Assembly: GCA_900546645.1 (NCBI GenBank)
Contig: URDR01000005.1
Span: 1-61,768, forward strand
Origin: an uncultured Bacteroides sp.
GTDB lineage: Bacteria; Bacteroidota; Bacteroidia; Bacteroidales; Bacteroidaceae
Direction: 5' to 3'
DNA: 61,768 nucleotides
Part shown: positions 35,313 to 43,497 of the stretch, in pieces
How positions within the stretch are numbered: position 1 is the stretch's first letter
Layout: every line of letters begins with the position of its first letter
Notes under the pieces: model-generated
Seen by the model: the letters and a program-made list of their open reading frames with translations, nothing else
Database searches by the model: none
Told to the model about the DNA's origin: nothing
Program-made: the position numbers and the translations under genes

Positions 35313-36278
35313 TCATTGTTGATTATCGGGAGTTTCTTCTATTAAAATATCCTCCATAGACTCTACATTCCATTGGCTGATTTCTTTCCCTACAACTGCC
35401 AGTCCTTCTTTAGTTAATCTCAGTTTATATTTATAACAATAACCCGACTTAAACTCACCCTTTATCCCATCGGTGTGAGCTATATAAGAAATACCGTCAC
35501 GCTGATAAGCAGCAGAATAACTAAGCGTTTTCTCTGAAACCGAAGGATTCAAAAGAATTACAGCCGAATGGCTTCCTTCTATATCTAAAGCAACTCCTTC
35601 TTCATATGTAAAAGTCAACGGAGAAGCAGAAGATTCGCCAACCGCTACCATACCATCCAGACTCGCCTTATCATCAAACTTATAATAATGCTTATCAAAA
35701 AATCCTTCGCCTGAAAAAGATTCTTTTTGTAAAGTAACCTCTTCCCCTTCTTTGTCTTTTATCAATGTTACAGAAACTAAACTATAAGCATGCTGAAAAG
35801 CTGATGACCCGGTAAACGAAACCGTACCATTGTTGCTTTCATATGAAGCCAAACAACGAGCAAACAAAAAGTCATATTCACCCAAACCGTTCCATGTTCC
35901 GGTCTGTTTGCTCAAATCGGGCATCACAACTTGAGCGCTCGAAGTGGTTTCCTTCGCATAAGGGTAATAAGCACAGAATGAATATTCGTTCACTTTATCT
36001 TTCCATTCAGCTTTCCCGTCGGTTTTCCAACTTCCGGATGCCAACGTCCACTTCATCGGCGTTGAGCTGTAAGGCATAAAAAAACCAATTTCATCCCCTT
36101 CTTCAAAATCAGAACTTCCATCTTCGGCAGTTACACTACGTGCCGACATTTCATTTCCTGCAATTGAAGCCTGCACGTGCAGGTCAAGTGTTCCTTGTTG
36201 TGACATACTCATTTCTTCTTGTTGGCAAGAGGCCAATGCAAACATGCTACAAAAGCACATCCATAAATGTTTTTCCAT
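35313..36278 (-). CDS. Fimbrillin-family lipoprotein
   Basis: A 321-residue lipoprotein with lipobox LASC near residue 17. It has the two-domain fimbrillin (Mfa-like/FimA-type) pattern: an early FEEGDEIGFF strand, YSFCAYYPY, SFQHAYSLVSVTL-like segments and a terminal VVGKEISQWNVE strand. Fimbrillins are major-pilus or surface-adhesin subunits polymerised after removal of the lipidated N-terminus. No anchor or tip-subunit genes accompany it, so it may be a lone cell-surface protein. I start it at MEKHLWMCF (36278); the longer frame to 36314 only adds a non-signal extension. Confidence 0.82.
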   Translation of the reverse strand: MEKHLWMCFCSMFALASCQQEEMSMSQQGTLDLHVQASIAGNEMSARSVTAEDGSSDFEEGDEIGFFMPYSSTPMKWTLASGSWKTDGKAEWKDKVNEYSFCAYYPYAKETTSSAQVVMPDLSKQTGTWNGLGEYDFLFARCLASYESNNGTVSFTGSSAFQHAYSLVSVTLIKDKEGEEVTLQKESFSGEGFFDKHYYKFDDKASLDGMVAVGESSASPLTFTYEEGVALDIEGSHSAVILLNPSVSEKTLSYSAAYQRDGISYIAHTDGIKGEFKSGYCYKYKLRLTKEGLAVVGKEISQWNVESMEDILIEETPDNQQ

Positions 36279-36405
36279 TTCTATTAATTTTAAAGTTTGA
36301 GAACTATTTCTCATTTTAGTTACGAAAACGTTACATTGACCTTCTGTTTACCTTTTTATCCTTTTTTTACTTCTCTCCTAATTTTCAAAAGTCTGTTGCT
36401 TTTCT

Positions 36406-36413
36406 TACATTTG
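36406..36413 (+). promoter_or_regulatory. -7 element for alkaline phosphatase
   Basis: TACATTTG matches TAnnTTTG. A near -33 element, TTTT, lies 20 bp upstream (36382-36385). Confidence 0.6.
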
Positions 36414-36434
36414 CAGAAACTAAACTAAAATATT

Positions 36435-37853
36435 ATGAGAAAAACTTTGCTTTTGCTCGGTTTCTGCATGTTATCTATTCTATGGACATTTGCACAAGAA
36501 GCCAAATACGTGTTTTACTTCATCGGAGATGGAATGGGTGTTAATCAAGTTCAAGGAACTGAATACTATTTAGGAGAATTAGAAGGAAAAACCGGAATTT
36601 CCCCCTTGCAGTTTACTCAGTTTCCTTATTCAACCGTAGCTACCACCTTCTCAGCTACCAACCGGGTTACCGATTCAGCTGCTGCCGGAACAGCACTCGC
36701 CACCGGACATAAAACCCAAAATGGAGCCATCGGAGTACTTAAGGATTTGCAAACCCCAGTAAACAGCGTTGCTGTATGGGCAAAAAACAGCGGGAAACGA
36801 GTTGGAGTAGCCACAAGTGTCAGTGTTGATCATGCCACCCCCGCCGCTTTCTATGCCCATGTAGCCGGCCGCGGAAGCTATTATAACATCGGAAAAGATT
36901 TATATAAAGCCGGATTTGACTTTTATGCCGGTTCTGATTTCCTCCAGCCAACCAACAAAGATAACGCCAACGATGAAAACCTTTACGATATGGCCGGGAA
37001 AAACGGATATGTCATTGCACGAGGATATAAAGATTATCTGAAGAAAAGCAAGAAAGCCGATAAAATGATTCTCTTCCAATCGGAAGTAGCTTCAAAGCAA
37101 GACCGAAGTGCCATTCCTTATGCCATTGACCGCACCAAATCAGACCTCACCCTGCAAGACATTACACGCTCAGCCGTTAATTTCCTGACAAAAGACGCAT
37201 CTAAAGGCTTTTTCCTGATGGTTGAAGGAGGAAAAATTGATTGGGCATGCCATAGTAACGATGCTGCAACGGTTTTTCAAGAAGTAATTGATTTTGATAA
37301 CGCCATCAAAGTGGCTTACGAATTTTATGCACAACATCCCGACGAAACATTGATTGTAATTACTGCCGACCATGAAACTGGAGGTATCGTTTTAGGAACC
37401 GGGCCTTATGAGTTAAATCTGCAAGTATTGAAAAATCAGAAAGTAAGTGAGAGTGGATTTACAAAAATAGTAAACCAGCTACGCGAAAAGAGCAAAAACC
37501 AAGTGTCATGGGAAGACATCAAACAAGCCCTTAAAGAAAACTTCGGCTTTTGGGATTCCGTTAAATTATCCGACAAGCAAGAAGCACGCCTAAAAGCGGT
37601 CTATGAAAGCAGCTTGAAGAACCAACAGATGAAACTTGAAAAAAGTGAATATGCTCAAGACGAACCTATTGCGGCAGAAGCTAAACGCATTATTGATGAA
37701 ATTGCTTTAGTAGGATGGACAAGCGGCGGACACTCTGCCGGATATGTACCTGTATTTGCCATCGGTGCCGGAGCTGAACTGTTCCAGGGTCGCATAGACA
37801 ATACTGAAATTCCTTTAAGAATTGCAAAAGCTGCCGGATATACTCAGCAATAA
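36435..37853 (+). CDS. Alkaline phosphatase
   Basis: A 472-residue periplasmic alkaline phosphatase that hydrolyses phosphomonoesters. A signal peptide covers residues 1-20. Metal and catalytic residues are in place: D32 in GDGMG, the nucleophile S81 in TDSAAAGTALATGHKT, the acidic and His ligands in VEGGKIDWACHSND, ITADHETGG and SGGHSAG. The leader is short and no Pho box was sought or recognised. It ends 1 bp from the stop of the convergent HHH gene, leaving no room for a terminator between them. Confidence 0.95.
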   Translation: MRKTLLLLGFCMLSILWTFAQEAKYVFYFIGDGMGVNQVQGTEYYLGELEGKTGISPLQFTQFPYSTVATTFSATNRVTDSAAAGTALATGHKTQNGAIGVLKDLQTPVNSVAVWAKNSGKRVGVATSVSVDHATPAAFYAHVAGRGSYYNIGKDLYKAGFDFYAGSDFLQPTNKDNANDENLYDMAGKNGYVIARGYKDYLKKSKKADKMILFQSEVASKQDRSAIPYAIDRTKSDLTLQDITRSAVNFLTKDASKGFFLMVEGGKIDWACHSNDAATVFQEVIDFDNAIKVAYEFYAQHPDETLIVITADHETGGIVLGTGPYELNLQVLKNQKVSESGFTKIVNQLREKSKNQVSWEDIKQALKENFGFWDSVKLSDKQEARLKAVYESSLKNQQMKLEKSEYAQDEPIAAEAKRIIDEIALVGWTSGGHSAGYVPVFAIGAGAELFQGRIDNTEIPLRIAKAAGYTQQ

Positions 37854-37854
37854 T

Positions 37855-38763
37855 TCAATCGAAAGATAAATAAGGCAATAGACGTTCCAGGTCTTTCCCT
37901 GAAAACTCTTCAAAAAGAGCCAATCGGGAAAGACCTTTTATTTTCCCCCGCTTGCGCCGATATTCCAATATGGCTTTTGCCTTATAGAAATCCATATAGG
38001 GATGCCGACGCAGTTCGTCTAAACCCGCACGATTTACTTCTAAACGACGCATTCCACAACTGTCTACCCGAAACCATTTGTTTACAACCGTATCCACATG
38101 CATTACTTCCTGCAACTGTTCCACACGGTAAAAGCCGCCCAACCGGTCACGGTATGCCACAATTCTCCGTGCCAAAAAACTCCCGATTCCCGGTACACGT
38201 TTCAATATCGATGTATCAGCCCGATTCAAATCGACTTTTGTTCCTTCAGCATATTTTAAAGCAGCAGTATCCGGCTGCAAAGACGGAACATGAGGAGCCG
38301 TATCTACAGGCAAGGCTATCTTCGGAGCAGGAATCTGAATATAAGGATGGAGCGTGCGGTATTGTTCAGAAGACAAACCATAGATTTTGGAAAATGATTC
38401 GGAAGTACGAAATGAGCCCCCTTTTTCACGGTAACGCAAAATATTCCGTATTACAAAATCGGACAGACCTAACTGACGAAGCGTGAGCGAATCAGCCGTA
38501 TTGGGATTAAAATTCTGCAAAACAACTTTCCTCTCCGACTTATTCTTTTTCTTTAAACTCCGATGATACGAGTGCATGCGTTTCTCCTGCAGTCTTAATT
38601 GACGCTGGAATGAATCAACAGAAACATGCTCTTTATGGCAAATGGAAGTATCTTGCTTCTGATAACTTATCCAATAAGTTATCAGGCCCGAAACAGCCAC
38701 TGTCAACAGCAGCAAAATGGCTCTCCGTTCCGACTTTGAATAATAAAAGAAATCTTTCCACAT
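37855..38763 (-). CDS. Helix-hairpin-helix protein (ComEA-like repeats)
   Basis: A 302-residue protein with an N-terminal membrane anchor (about residues 15-33) and at least three HHH modules. The first is FNPNTADSLTLRQLGL (about 95-150), then VDLNRADTSILKRVPGIGSF (about 178-230), then a degenerate one beginning VNRAGLDELRRHPYMDF (about 248-300). HHH repeats bind DNA without sequence specificity, as in ComEA. A periplasmic or membrane-linked DNA-binding role is plausible but unproven. It starts 6 bp after the NSS transporter gene, so they are probably co-transcribed. Confidence 0.86.
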   Translation of the reverse strand: MWKDFFYYSKSERRAILLLLTVAVSGLITYWISYQKQDTSICHKEHVSVDSFQRQLRLQEKRMHSYHRSLKKKNKSERKVVLQNFNPNTADSLTLRQLGLSDFVIRNILRYREKGGSFRTSESFSKIYGLSSEQYRTLHPYIQIPAPKIALPVDTAPHVPSLQPDTAALKYAEGTKVDLNRADTSILKRVPGIGSFLARRIVAYRDRLGGFYRVEQLQEVMHVDTVVNKWFRVDSCGMRRLEVNRAGLDELRRHPYMDFYKAKAILEYRRKRGKIKGLSRLALFEEFSGKDLERLLPYLSFD

Positions 38764-38769
38764 TTCTTT

Positions 38770-40143
38770 TTATCCTAACAGCCCCAGTTCATTCACAAAA
38801 ATCAAAGCAATGCCAACTGGAGCTACAAAACGCAACACAAACCGATATACCGGATAAAAGGAAGCTCTTAGTGTGCCATAATTCGTAGCCTCATCCTTTA
38901 CGATTTGATGGTCAATAATCCAACCTACAAAAATAGCAGCAAACATACCTCCTACAGGAAGCATAATCTTAGCGGTCAGATAATCAAGCGCATCAAAGAA
39001 ATTCATTCCCCCAATCGTATAAGAACTCCATTCGCCTAATGCCAATGAAGAAACAATTCCTATAATAAGAGCCCCAGCTGTGACCAGAGTTGCCGCACGC
39101 CCCCGGGTGAAATGAAACTTTTCATGCAGAAAGGCCGTTGAAACTTCATGCAAAGAAATCGTAGAAGTCAAAGCGGCTAAAGCCAACAACACATAAAAAG
39201 CTACAGAACAAATATATGCCAAGGCAGGGGTTCCGCTAAAAGCTTGCTGGAACACATTAGGCAAGGTTATGAAAATAAGAGACGGGCCGGCATCAGGCTG
39301 TATACCTACTGAAAAGGCAGCAGGGAAGATAATAATGCCAGCCAAGACAGCTACAAACGTATCTATCAGGCCTACACTCATTGCAGTATGCCCCAAACGA
39401 GTATCTTTTCCGAAATAGGAAGCATAAGTAGACAAGCATCCCATTCCCAAACTCATCGAAAAGAAAGCCTGACCCATGGCTCCTAAAAACACGTCTGCCG
39501 TTACCTTACTGAAATCGGGTTTCAAAAGAAAAGAAAGCCCCTTCTCCGAACCGGGAAGAGTTACTGAACAAACCGCCAGCAACACCACGAGAATAAACAA
39601 GACGGGCATCATCACTTTAGAAGACTTTTCAATGCCATCTTTCACCCCACGAACAATCACGAAATGCGTAGCAGCCATAAAAAAGAACAACCAGATTAAA
39701 GGGCGGAACGGGTTTTGAGAAAAGCTTTGAAACATCCCGATGAACTCTTCCGAACTTTTTCCGGAAAAGCCACAAGTGGCAGCCTGATAAATATATTCCA
39801 AGGTCCAACCTGCCACTACTGAATAATATCCCAATATCAAGAATCCGGTCAATACACCCAAATAACCGACCCATTTCCATAACGTACCGGGAGCCAGTTT
39901 TTCATACGCACCACCGGTACTTGCCTTCGAACGGCGTCCGATGGTAAACTCGGCTATCATAATAGGAAGCCCTAAAACAAACACACATCCCAAATAAATA
40001 AGAATAAAGGCGGCCCCTCCATGATTACCTGTTTCAAAAGGAAAACGCCATATATTACCTAATCCAACAGCTGATCCGGCAGCCGCAAGAATAGCTCCCA
40101 ACTTACTTCCAAAATTTACCCGTTCGCGTTGACTTTGCTGCAT
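38770..40143 (-). CDS. Sodium-dependent transporter (NSS/SNF family)
   Basis: A 457-residue inner-membrane transporter with 12 predicted helices. The first helix carries the sodium- and substrate-site signature AVGLGNIWRFPF, as in LeuT. Bacterial NSS proteins usually import amino acids (for example Leu, Trp, Tyr) with sodium; the substrate here is not assignable. Its -7 box (minus TATTTTTG, 40192-40185) is arranged back to back with that of the VanZ-like gene. Confidence 0.92.
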   Translation of the reverse strand: MQQSQRERVNFGSKLGAILAAAGSAVGLGNIWRFPFETGNHGGAAFILIYLGCVFVLGLPIMIAEFTIGRRSKASTGGAYEKLAPGTLWKWVGYLGVLTGFLILGYYSVVAGWTLEYIYQAATCGFSGKSSEEFIGMFQSFSQNPFRPLIWLFFFMAATHFVIVRGVKDGIEKSSKVMMPVLFILVVLLAVCSVTLPGSEKGLSFLLKPDFSKVTADVFLGAMGQAFFSMSLGMGCLSTYASYFGKDTRLGHTAMSVGLIDTFVAVLAGIIIFPAAFSVGIQPDAGPSLIFITLPNVFQQAFSGTPALAYICSVAFYVLLALAALTSTISLHEVSTAFLHEKFHFTRGRAATLVTAGALIIGIVSSLALGEWSSYTIGGMNFFDALDYLTAKIMLPVGGMFAAIFVGWIIDHQIVKDEATNYGTLRASFYPVYRFVLRFVAPVGIALIFVNELGLLG

Positions 40144-40183
40144 ACAATCTTCTTTTTAATAAGAATTATAACTATAACGAGGG

Positions 40184-40213
40184 GCAAAAATACAAAAAAT
40201 ATCGTATTTTTGC
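40184..40213. promoter_or_regulatory. Divergent promoter palindrome
   Basis: GCAAAAATAC (40184-40193) and GTATTTTTGC (40204-40213) form a perfect 10-bp inverted repeat with a 10-bp spacer. Each arm contains a TATTTTTG -7 box, one facing the NSS gene (minus strand) and one facing the VanZ-like gene (plus strand). Confidence 0.7.
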
Positions 40214-40234
40214 AGAATAAATTTATAATTTAAT

Positions 40235-40636
40235 ATGACACAATACATCAAGAATTATCCGATTTCACTTCTCATTGTGATAATCATCGGTTATTTATCT
40301 TTCTTTTCTCCTCCTAAAACAGATTTAAACGAAATTCCTTACCTTGACAAGGTGGTCCACATCTGCATGTATGGAGGTCTGTCAACTTTATTGTGGATTG
40401 AATACTTGTTACGTCACCGCACGCCGGATATGCGTCATCTGGTTGTAGGAGCCATTATCTCTCCCATAGTAATGAGTGGAGGTATCGAGATTCTACAAAC
40501 CATCTGTACCTCTACCCGAAGCGGAGACTGGCTTGATTTCATCGCAAACTGCACAGGAGTTATCATAGCCTCCTTACTTGGTCATTACCTATGGCGCCCT
40601 TTCATCCAAAAGCATTTTCCCTCTTCAAAGAAATAA
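40235..40636 (+). CDS. VanZ-like membrane protein
   Basis: A 133-residue protein with four predicted transmembrane segments (about 8-24, 40-58, 70-92, 104-124). It has the VanZ-family pattern, including DKVVHICMYGGLSTLLW and the second-half SGDWLDFIANCTGVII. VanZ from enterococci gives low-level teicoplanin resistance, but most homologues, this one included, have no known role. The start fits well with a TATTTTTG box 22 bp upstream. Confidence 0.82.
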   Translation: MTQYIKNYPISLLIVIIIGYLSFFSPPKTDLNEIPYLDKVVHICMYGGLSTLLWIEYLLRHRTPDMRHLVVGAIISPIVMSGGIEILQTICTSTRSGDWLDFIANCTGVIIASLLGHYLWRPFIQKHFPSSKK

Positions 40637-40698
40637 GGGTGAACTGCCACTAAATAATGATTCAGGAATCTCCAGAGGCAAGTCCTTATACAAAGCAA

Positions 40699-40726
40699 AT
40701 GCCGGAAACTTCACAGCCTCCGGCAT
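40699..40726 (+). terminator. Hairpin after the VanZ-like gene
   Basis: ATGCCGGA (40699-40706) pairs with TCCGGCAT (40719-40726). It lies between two convergent genes; T-runs are weak. Confidence 0.6.
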
Positions 40727-40791
40727 TCTGAAAAACGTTATTAATTTTTCTTAAGATAGAGAGTTTTTTGTTCAGTCAAGTCTAGCTTCGT

Positions 40792-41295
40792 TTAACGGAA
40801 ATCTTTTAGTTCCTTCTGCAATTTCTGTCGCGTAAAATAAATACGGCTCTTTATTGTTCCCAACGGAAGGTTTAATTTGTCTGCTATTTCCCGATACTTA
40901 AAACCAGACACATACATTGCAAAGGGAACGCGATATTCTTTAGGAAGCGCATTCACAATACGACGCATTTCTTTCAAATCGTAAGACCCCTCTGTAGAAT
41001 CAGTTTCAATATCTATGTTTTGATTCAGATAAAACAGATTATCTGTCTGATCCACATATGTCTGATCACGCAAAGTCTTACGGTAATTATTTATAAATAT
41101 ATTACGCATGATGGTATAAATCCATCCTTTAAAATTAGTCTCTGCAGTATATTTTTCTTCATTGTCCAACGCTTTCAAGGAAGTCTCCTGAAGTAAATCA
41201 TTCGCATCCTCACGGTCGGATGTCAACTTATATGCGAAGTTCAATAGTTCTGTCTGTACATTCAATAAATTCTGCGCAAAAGTTGCTGTTCTCAT
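40792..41295 (-). CDS. ECF-type RNA polymerase sigma factor
   Basis: A 167-residue group 4 sigma factor. Region 2 (about 10-80) includes DREDANDLLQETSLKAL and FKGWIYTIMRNIFINNYRK. Region 4 (about 115-165) contains the helix-turn-helix FKYREIADKLNLPLGTIKSRIYFTR. No anti-sigma factor or SusC-type receptor lies next to it, so the controlling signal is not evident. The 134-bp upstream region contains an ACCCCT/AGGGGT inverted pair (41352-41357, 41394-41399) but no TAnnTTTG box. Confidence 0.93.
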   Translation of the reverse strand: MRTATFAQNLLNVQTELLNFAYKLTSDREDANDLLQETSLKALDNEEKYTAETNFKGWIYTIMRNIFINNYRKTLRDQTYVDQTDNLFYLNQNIDIETDSTEGSYDLKEMRRIVNALPKEYRVPFAMYVSGFKYREIADKLNLPLGTIKSRIYFTRQKLQKELKDFR

Positions 41296-41429
41296 AATGT
41301 CCTTTCTCTTTTATAGGGATAAACTCTTTTCCCTTTCGATATCGCAATATTACCCCTAAAAAGGAAAGAACACTTCACAATATCTGTTATTAAAGGGGTG
41401 AAAATCTATCAATTGAATGTTTTTACCCC

Positions 41430-41945
41430 CTATTCTGACAGTTTACAGGGGGTATTTGCAGGCTGTTTATTTTCCTTCCAGTCTTTATATGGCTGCTTCA
41501 TGAGAAAGGAGTTATAGTATTTCACCTGTCCGGTTACTTCATCCCCCAAGAAAGAAGGTCTGTCGAAGGCTTCATCTTCATTGTTCAGTTCAACTTCAGC
41601 AACTACCAATCCTTGATTTTCACCATAAAACTCATCCACTTCGAATATGTGTGTACCACATTTCACCAGATAGCGGGTCTTATCAATCATTCCAGGTTCG
41701 CAGAGTTTCATCAGTTCTTCTGCTTCAGCAAGCGGAATTTCCTTTTCCCATTCATAACGACTCATGCCAGAGGCATCGGACGCACCTTTTATCGTCAAGA
41801 AGCCTTTTTCATCACGGATGCGCACCCGAACCGTACGCCCACGTGCGCTGCAAATATATCCTTGACTTATCCGGCTTGCGGCGTATGCCTGTTCACGATA
41901 CGAAGCATCAATAACCAAAAACTTACGTTCTATTTCCTGTGCCAT
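41430..41945 (-). CDS. CYTH-domain protein (triphosphate tunnel enzyme family)
   Basis: A 171-residue single-domain CYTH protein. The defining ExExK motif is EIERKFLV at residues 4-11, followed by alternating charged strands (RTVRVRIRDEKGFLTIKG, RYEWEKEIP, FEVDEFYGENQGLVVAEVELN) that line the triphosphate-binding tunnel. Bacterial relatives are often inorganic triphosphatases; some are class IV adenylate cyclases. The sequence does not distinguish these. The stop codon lies in a hairpin: TACCCCCT (41424-41431) pairs with AGGGGGTA (41447-41454). Confidence 0.9.
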   Translation of the reverse strand: MAQEIERKFLVIDASYREQAYAASRISQGYICSARGRTVRVRIRDEKGFLTIKGASDASGMSRYEWEKEIPLAEAEELMKLCEPGMIDKTRYLVKCGTHIFEVDEFYGENQGLVVAEVELNNEDEAFDRPSFLGDEVTGQVKYYNSFLMKQPYKDWKENKQPANTPCKLSE

Positions 41946-42101
41946 ACGTTTACTTTATTAATCACCTTACTTCGTTCCCTGAAGCCACTCATTCCTCCAT
42001 AAAAAAAGGATGCATATATTAAACGCATCCCCTGTTTCACTTCATTCAAAATGGCTATTCAAGAACTTTTATAAGGAAGTTCTAAAATTTATATTGTCTC
42101 A

Positions 42102-42245
42102 TCATGAAGCCAATGTAAAGCCAACAATAGTCAATACTGCCAACAGCAGTAAAGCAATACAAATCATCTTAAACAGACGGTTTGCCTTTTCAGCTTCACG
42201 CTTCTCGTAATTTTCTCTTTTGATTTGTCTGTTCTTATTTCCCAT
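42102..42245 (-). CDS. 47-residue single-TM protein
   Basis: A small frame starting MGNKNRQIKRENYEKREAE. The first half (residues 1-24) is strongly charged and basic. The second half (about 25-46) is one hydrophobic helix ending in GFTLAS. It has its own TACTTTTG -7 box 32 bp upstream (plus-strand 42277-42284). Coding is supported by promoter placement and the clean charged/TM layout. Function unknown; it is probably an inner-membrane small protein. Confidence 0.65.
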   Translation of the reverse strand: MGNKNRQIKRENYEKREAEKANRLFKMICIALLLLAVLTIVGFTLAS

Positions 42246-42276
42246 AGCTTTCTACTTTAAATTCGATTAAACATAC

Positions 42277-42284
42277 CAAAAGTA
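42277..42284 (-). promoter_or_regulatory. -7 element for the 47-residue protein
   Basis: Minus-strand TACTTTTG matches TAnnTTTG, 31 bp before the ATG. Confidence 0.55.
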
Positions 42285-42321
42285 CAATATATTCAGGAAA
42301 AGACCAATATAAAATCTGTTT

Positions 42322-43437
42322 TTATGACTCCGAACCTGAAAACTCCATCAAGTAAGCCTTAATGAAATCATCAATTTTACCATCCATTACCCCATTGACA
42401 TCAGAGGTTTGATAATTAGTACGATGGTCTTTTACGCGGCGGTCATCGAATACGTAGCTTCGGATTTGCGATCCCCACTCGATTTTCTTCTTTCCTGCTT
42501 CCACTTTAGCCTGTTCTTCCATACGGTGCTGCAACTCTTTATCGTAAAGAATAGAGCGCAACTGACGCATGGCGTTTTCCTTATTTTTAGGCTGGTCACG
42601 CGTTTCGGTATTCTCAATCAAGATTTCCTCTTCCGCTCCTGTGTAAGGGTCTTTATACTGATAACGCAAACGCACGCCTGACTCTACCTTATTTACGTTC
42701 TGTCCTCCAGCTCCACCGCTTCGGAAGGTATCCCATGACAAACGAGCCGGTTCAACAACCACTTCAATCGAATCATCAACCAAAGGAGTTACAAAAACAG
42801 AAGCGAAAGAAGTCATACGTTTACCCTGCGCATTATAAGGCGATACACGCACCAAACGGTGAACACCATTTTCACCTTTCAGGTAACCGTAAGCATAAGC
42901 TCCCTCAATATTCATGGTCACGGTCTTGATACCCGCTTCATCACCTTCCTGTAAGTTAGCCACTGAGAGTTTATAGCCATTGCTTTCCGCCCAACGCATA
43001 TACATACGCATCAGCATGGAAGACCAGTCCTGACTTTCTGTACCTCCGGCACCTGAGTTGATTTTCAGCACACAGTCCATCTGGTCGGCCTCTGAGCGCA
43101 GCATATTCTTCAGTTCCAGTTCTTCAACAGCTTTCAGAGCTTTTGCATAAGCCTCATCCACTTCAGCCTCTGTCACCAATTCGTCTTTAAAGAAATCAAA
43201 AGCCAGCTCCAGCTCATCTGCCAAGGTTTTCACCTCATTATACCCTTCAATCCAGGCCTGTAGCCCTTTCACCTTCTTCATCTGAGCCTCAGCCTTTTTC
43301 GCATCATCCCAGAATCCGGGAGCCTGCGTACGGAGCTGCTCTTCTTCAACCTGTACCTTCTTATTCTCTATATCCAAATAGCGATAGAGTGCTTCAGTAC
43401 GTTCTTTTACGTCTTTCAGTTGTTCTATTGTTATCAT
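42322..43437 (-). CDS. prfB: Peptide chain release factor 2
   Basis: RF2 releases finished proteins at UGA and UAA. The catalytic GGQ is in SGGAGGQNVNKVESGVR. The codon-recognition tripeptide, SPF in most RF2 proteins, reads SPY here (VRVSPYNAQGKRMTSF). The 371-residue frame is continuous. The E. coli-type programmed +1 frameshift (CUU UGA C near codon 25) is absent; the matching position reads YRYLDIEN with TTG GAT in frame. A TATCTTTG box lies upstream (plus-strand 43477-43484). Confidence 0.96.
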   Translation of the reverse strand: MITIEQLKDVKERTEALYRYLDIENKKVQVEEEQLRTQAPGFWDDAKKAEAQMKKVKGLQAWIEGYNEVKTLADELELAFDFFKDELVTEAEVDEAYAKALKAVEELELKNMLRSEADQMDCVLKINSGAGGTESQDWSSMLMRMYMRWAESNGYKLSVANLQEGDEAGIKTVTMNIEGAYAYGYLKGENGVHRLVRVSPYNAQGKRMTSFASVFVTPLVDDSIEVVVEPARLSWDTFRSGGAGGQNVNKVESGVRLRYQYKDPYTGAEEEILIENTETRDQPKNKENAMRQLRSILYDKELQHRMEEQAKVEAGKKKIEWGSQIRSYVFDDRRVKDHRTNYQTSDVNGVMDGKIDDFIKAYLMEFSGSES

Positions 43438-43476
43438 ACAGTAGGGATATTATTCTCTTTTTTGATTTTCAAAGTG

Positions 43477-43484
43477 CAAAGATA
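43477..43484 (-). promoter_or_regulatory. -7 element for prfB
   Basis: Minus-strand TATCTTTG matches TAnnTTTG, 39 bp before the ATG. Confidence 0.6.
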
Positions 43485-43497
43485 CGATTATTTTACG

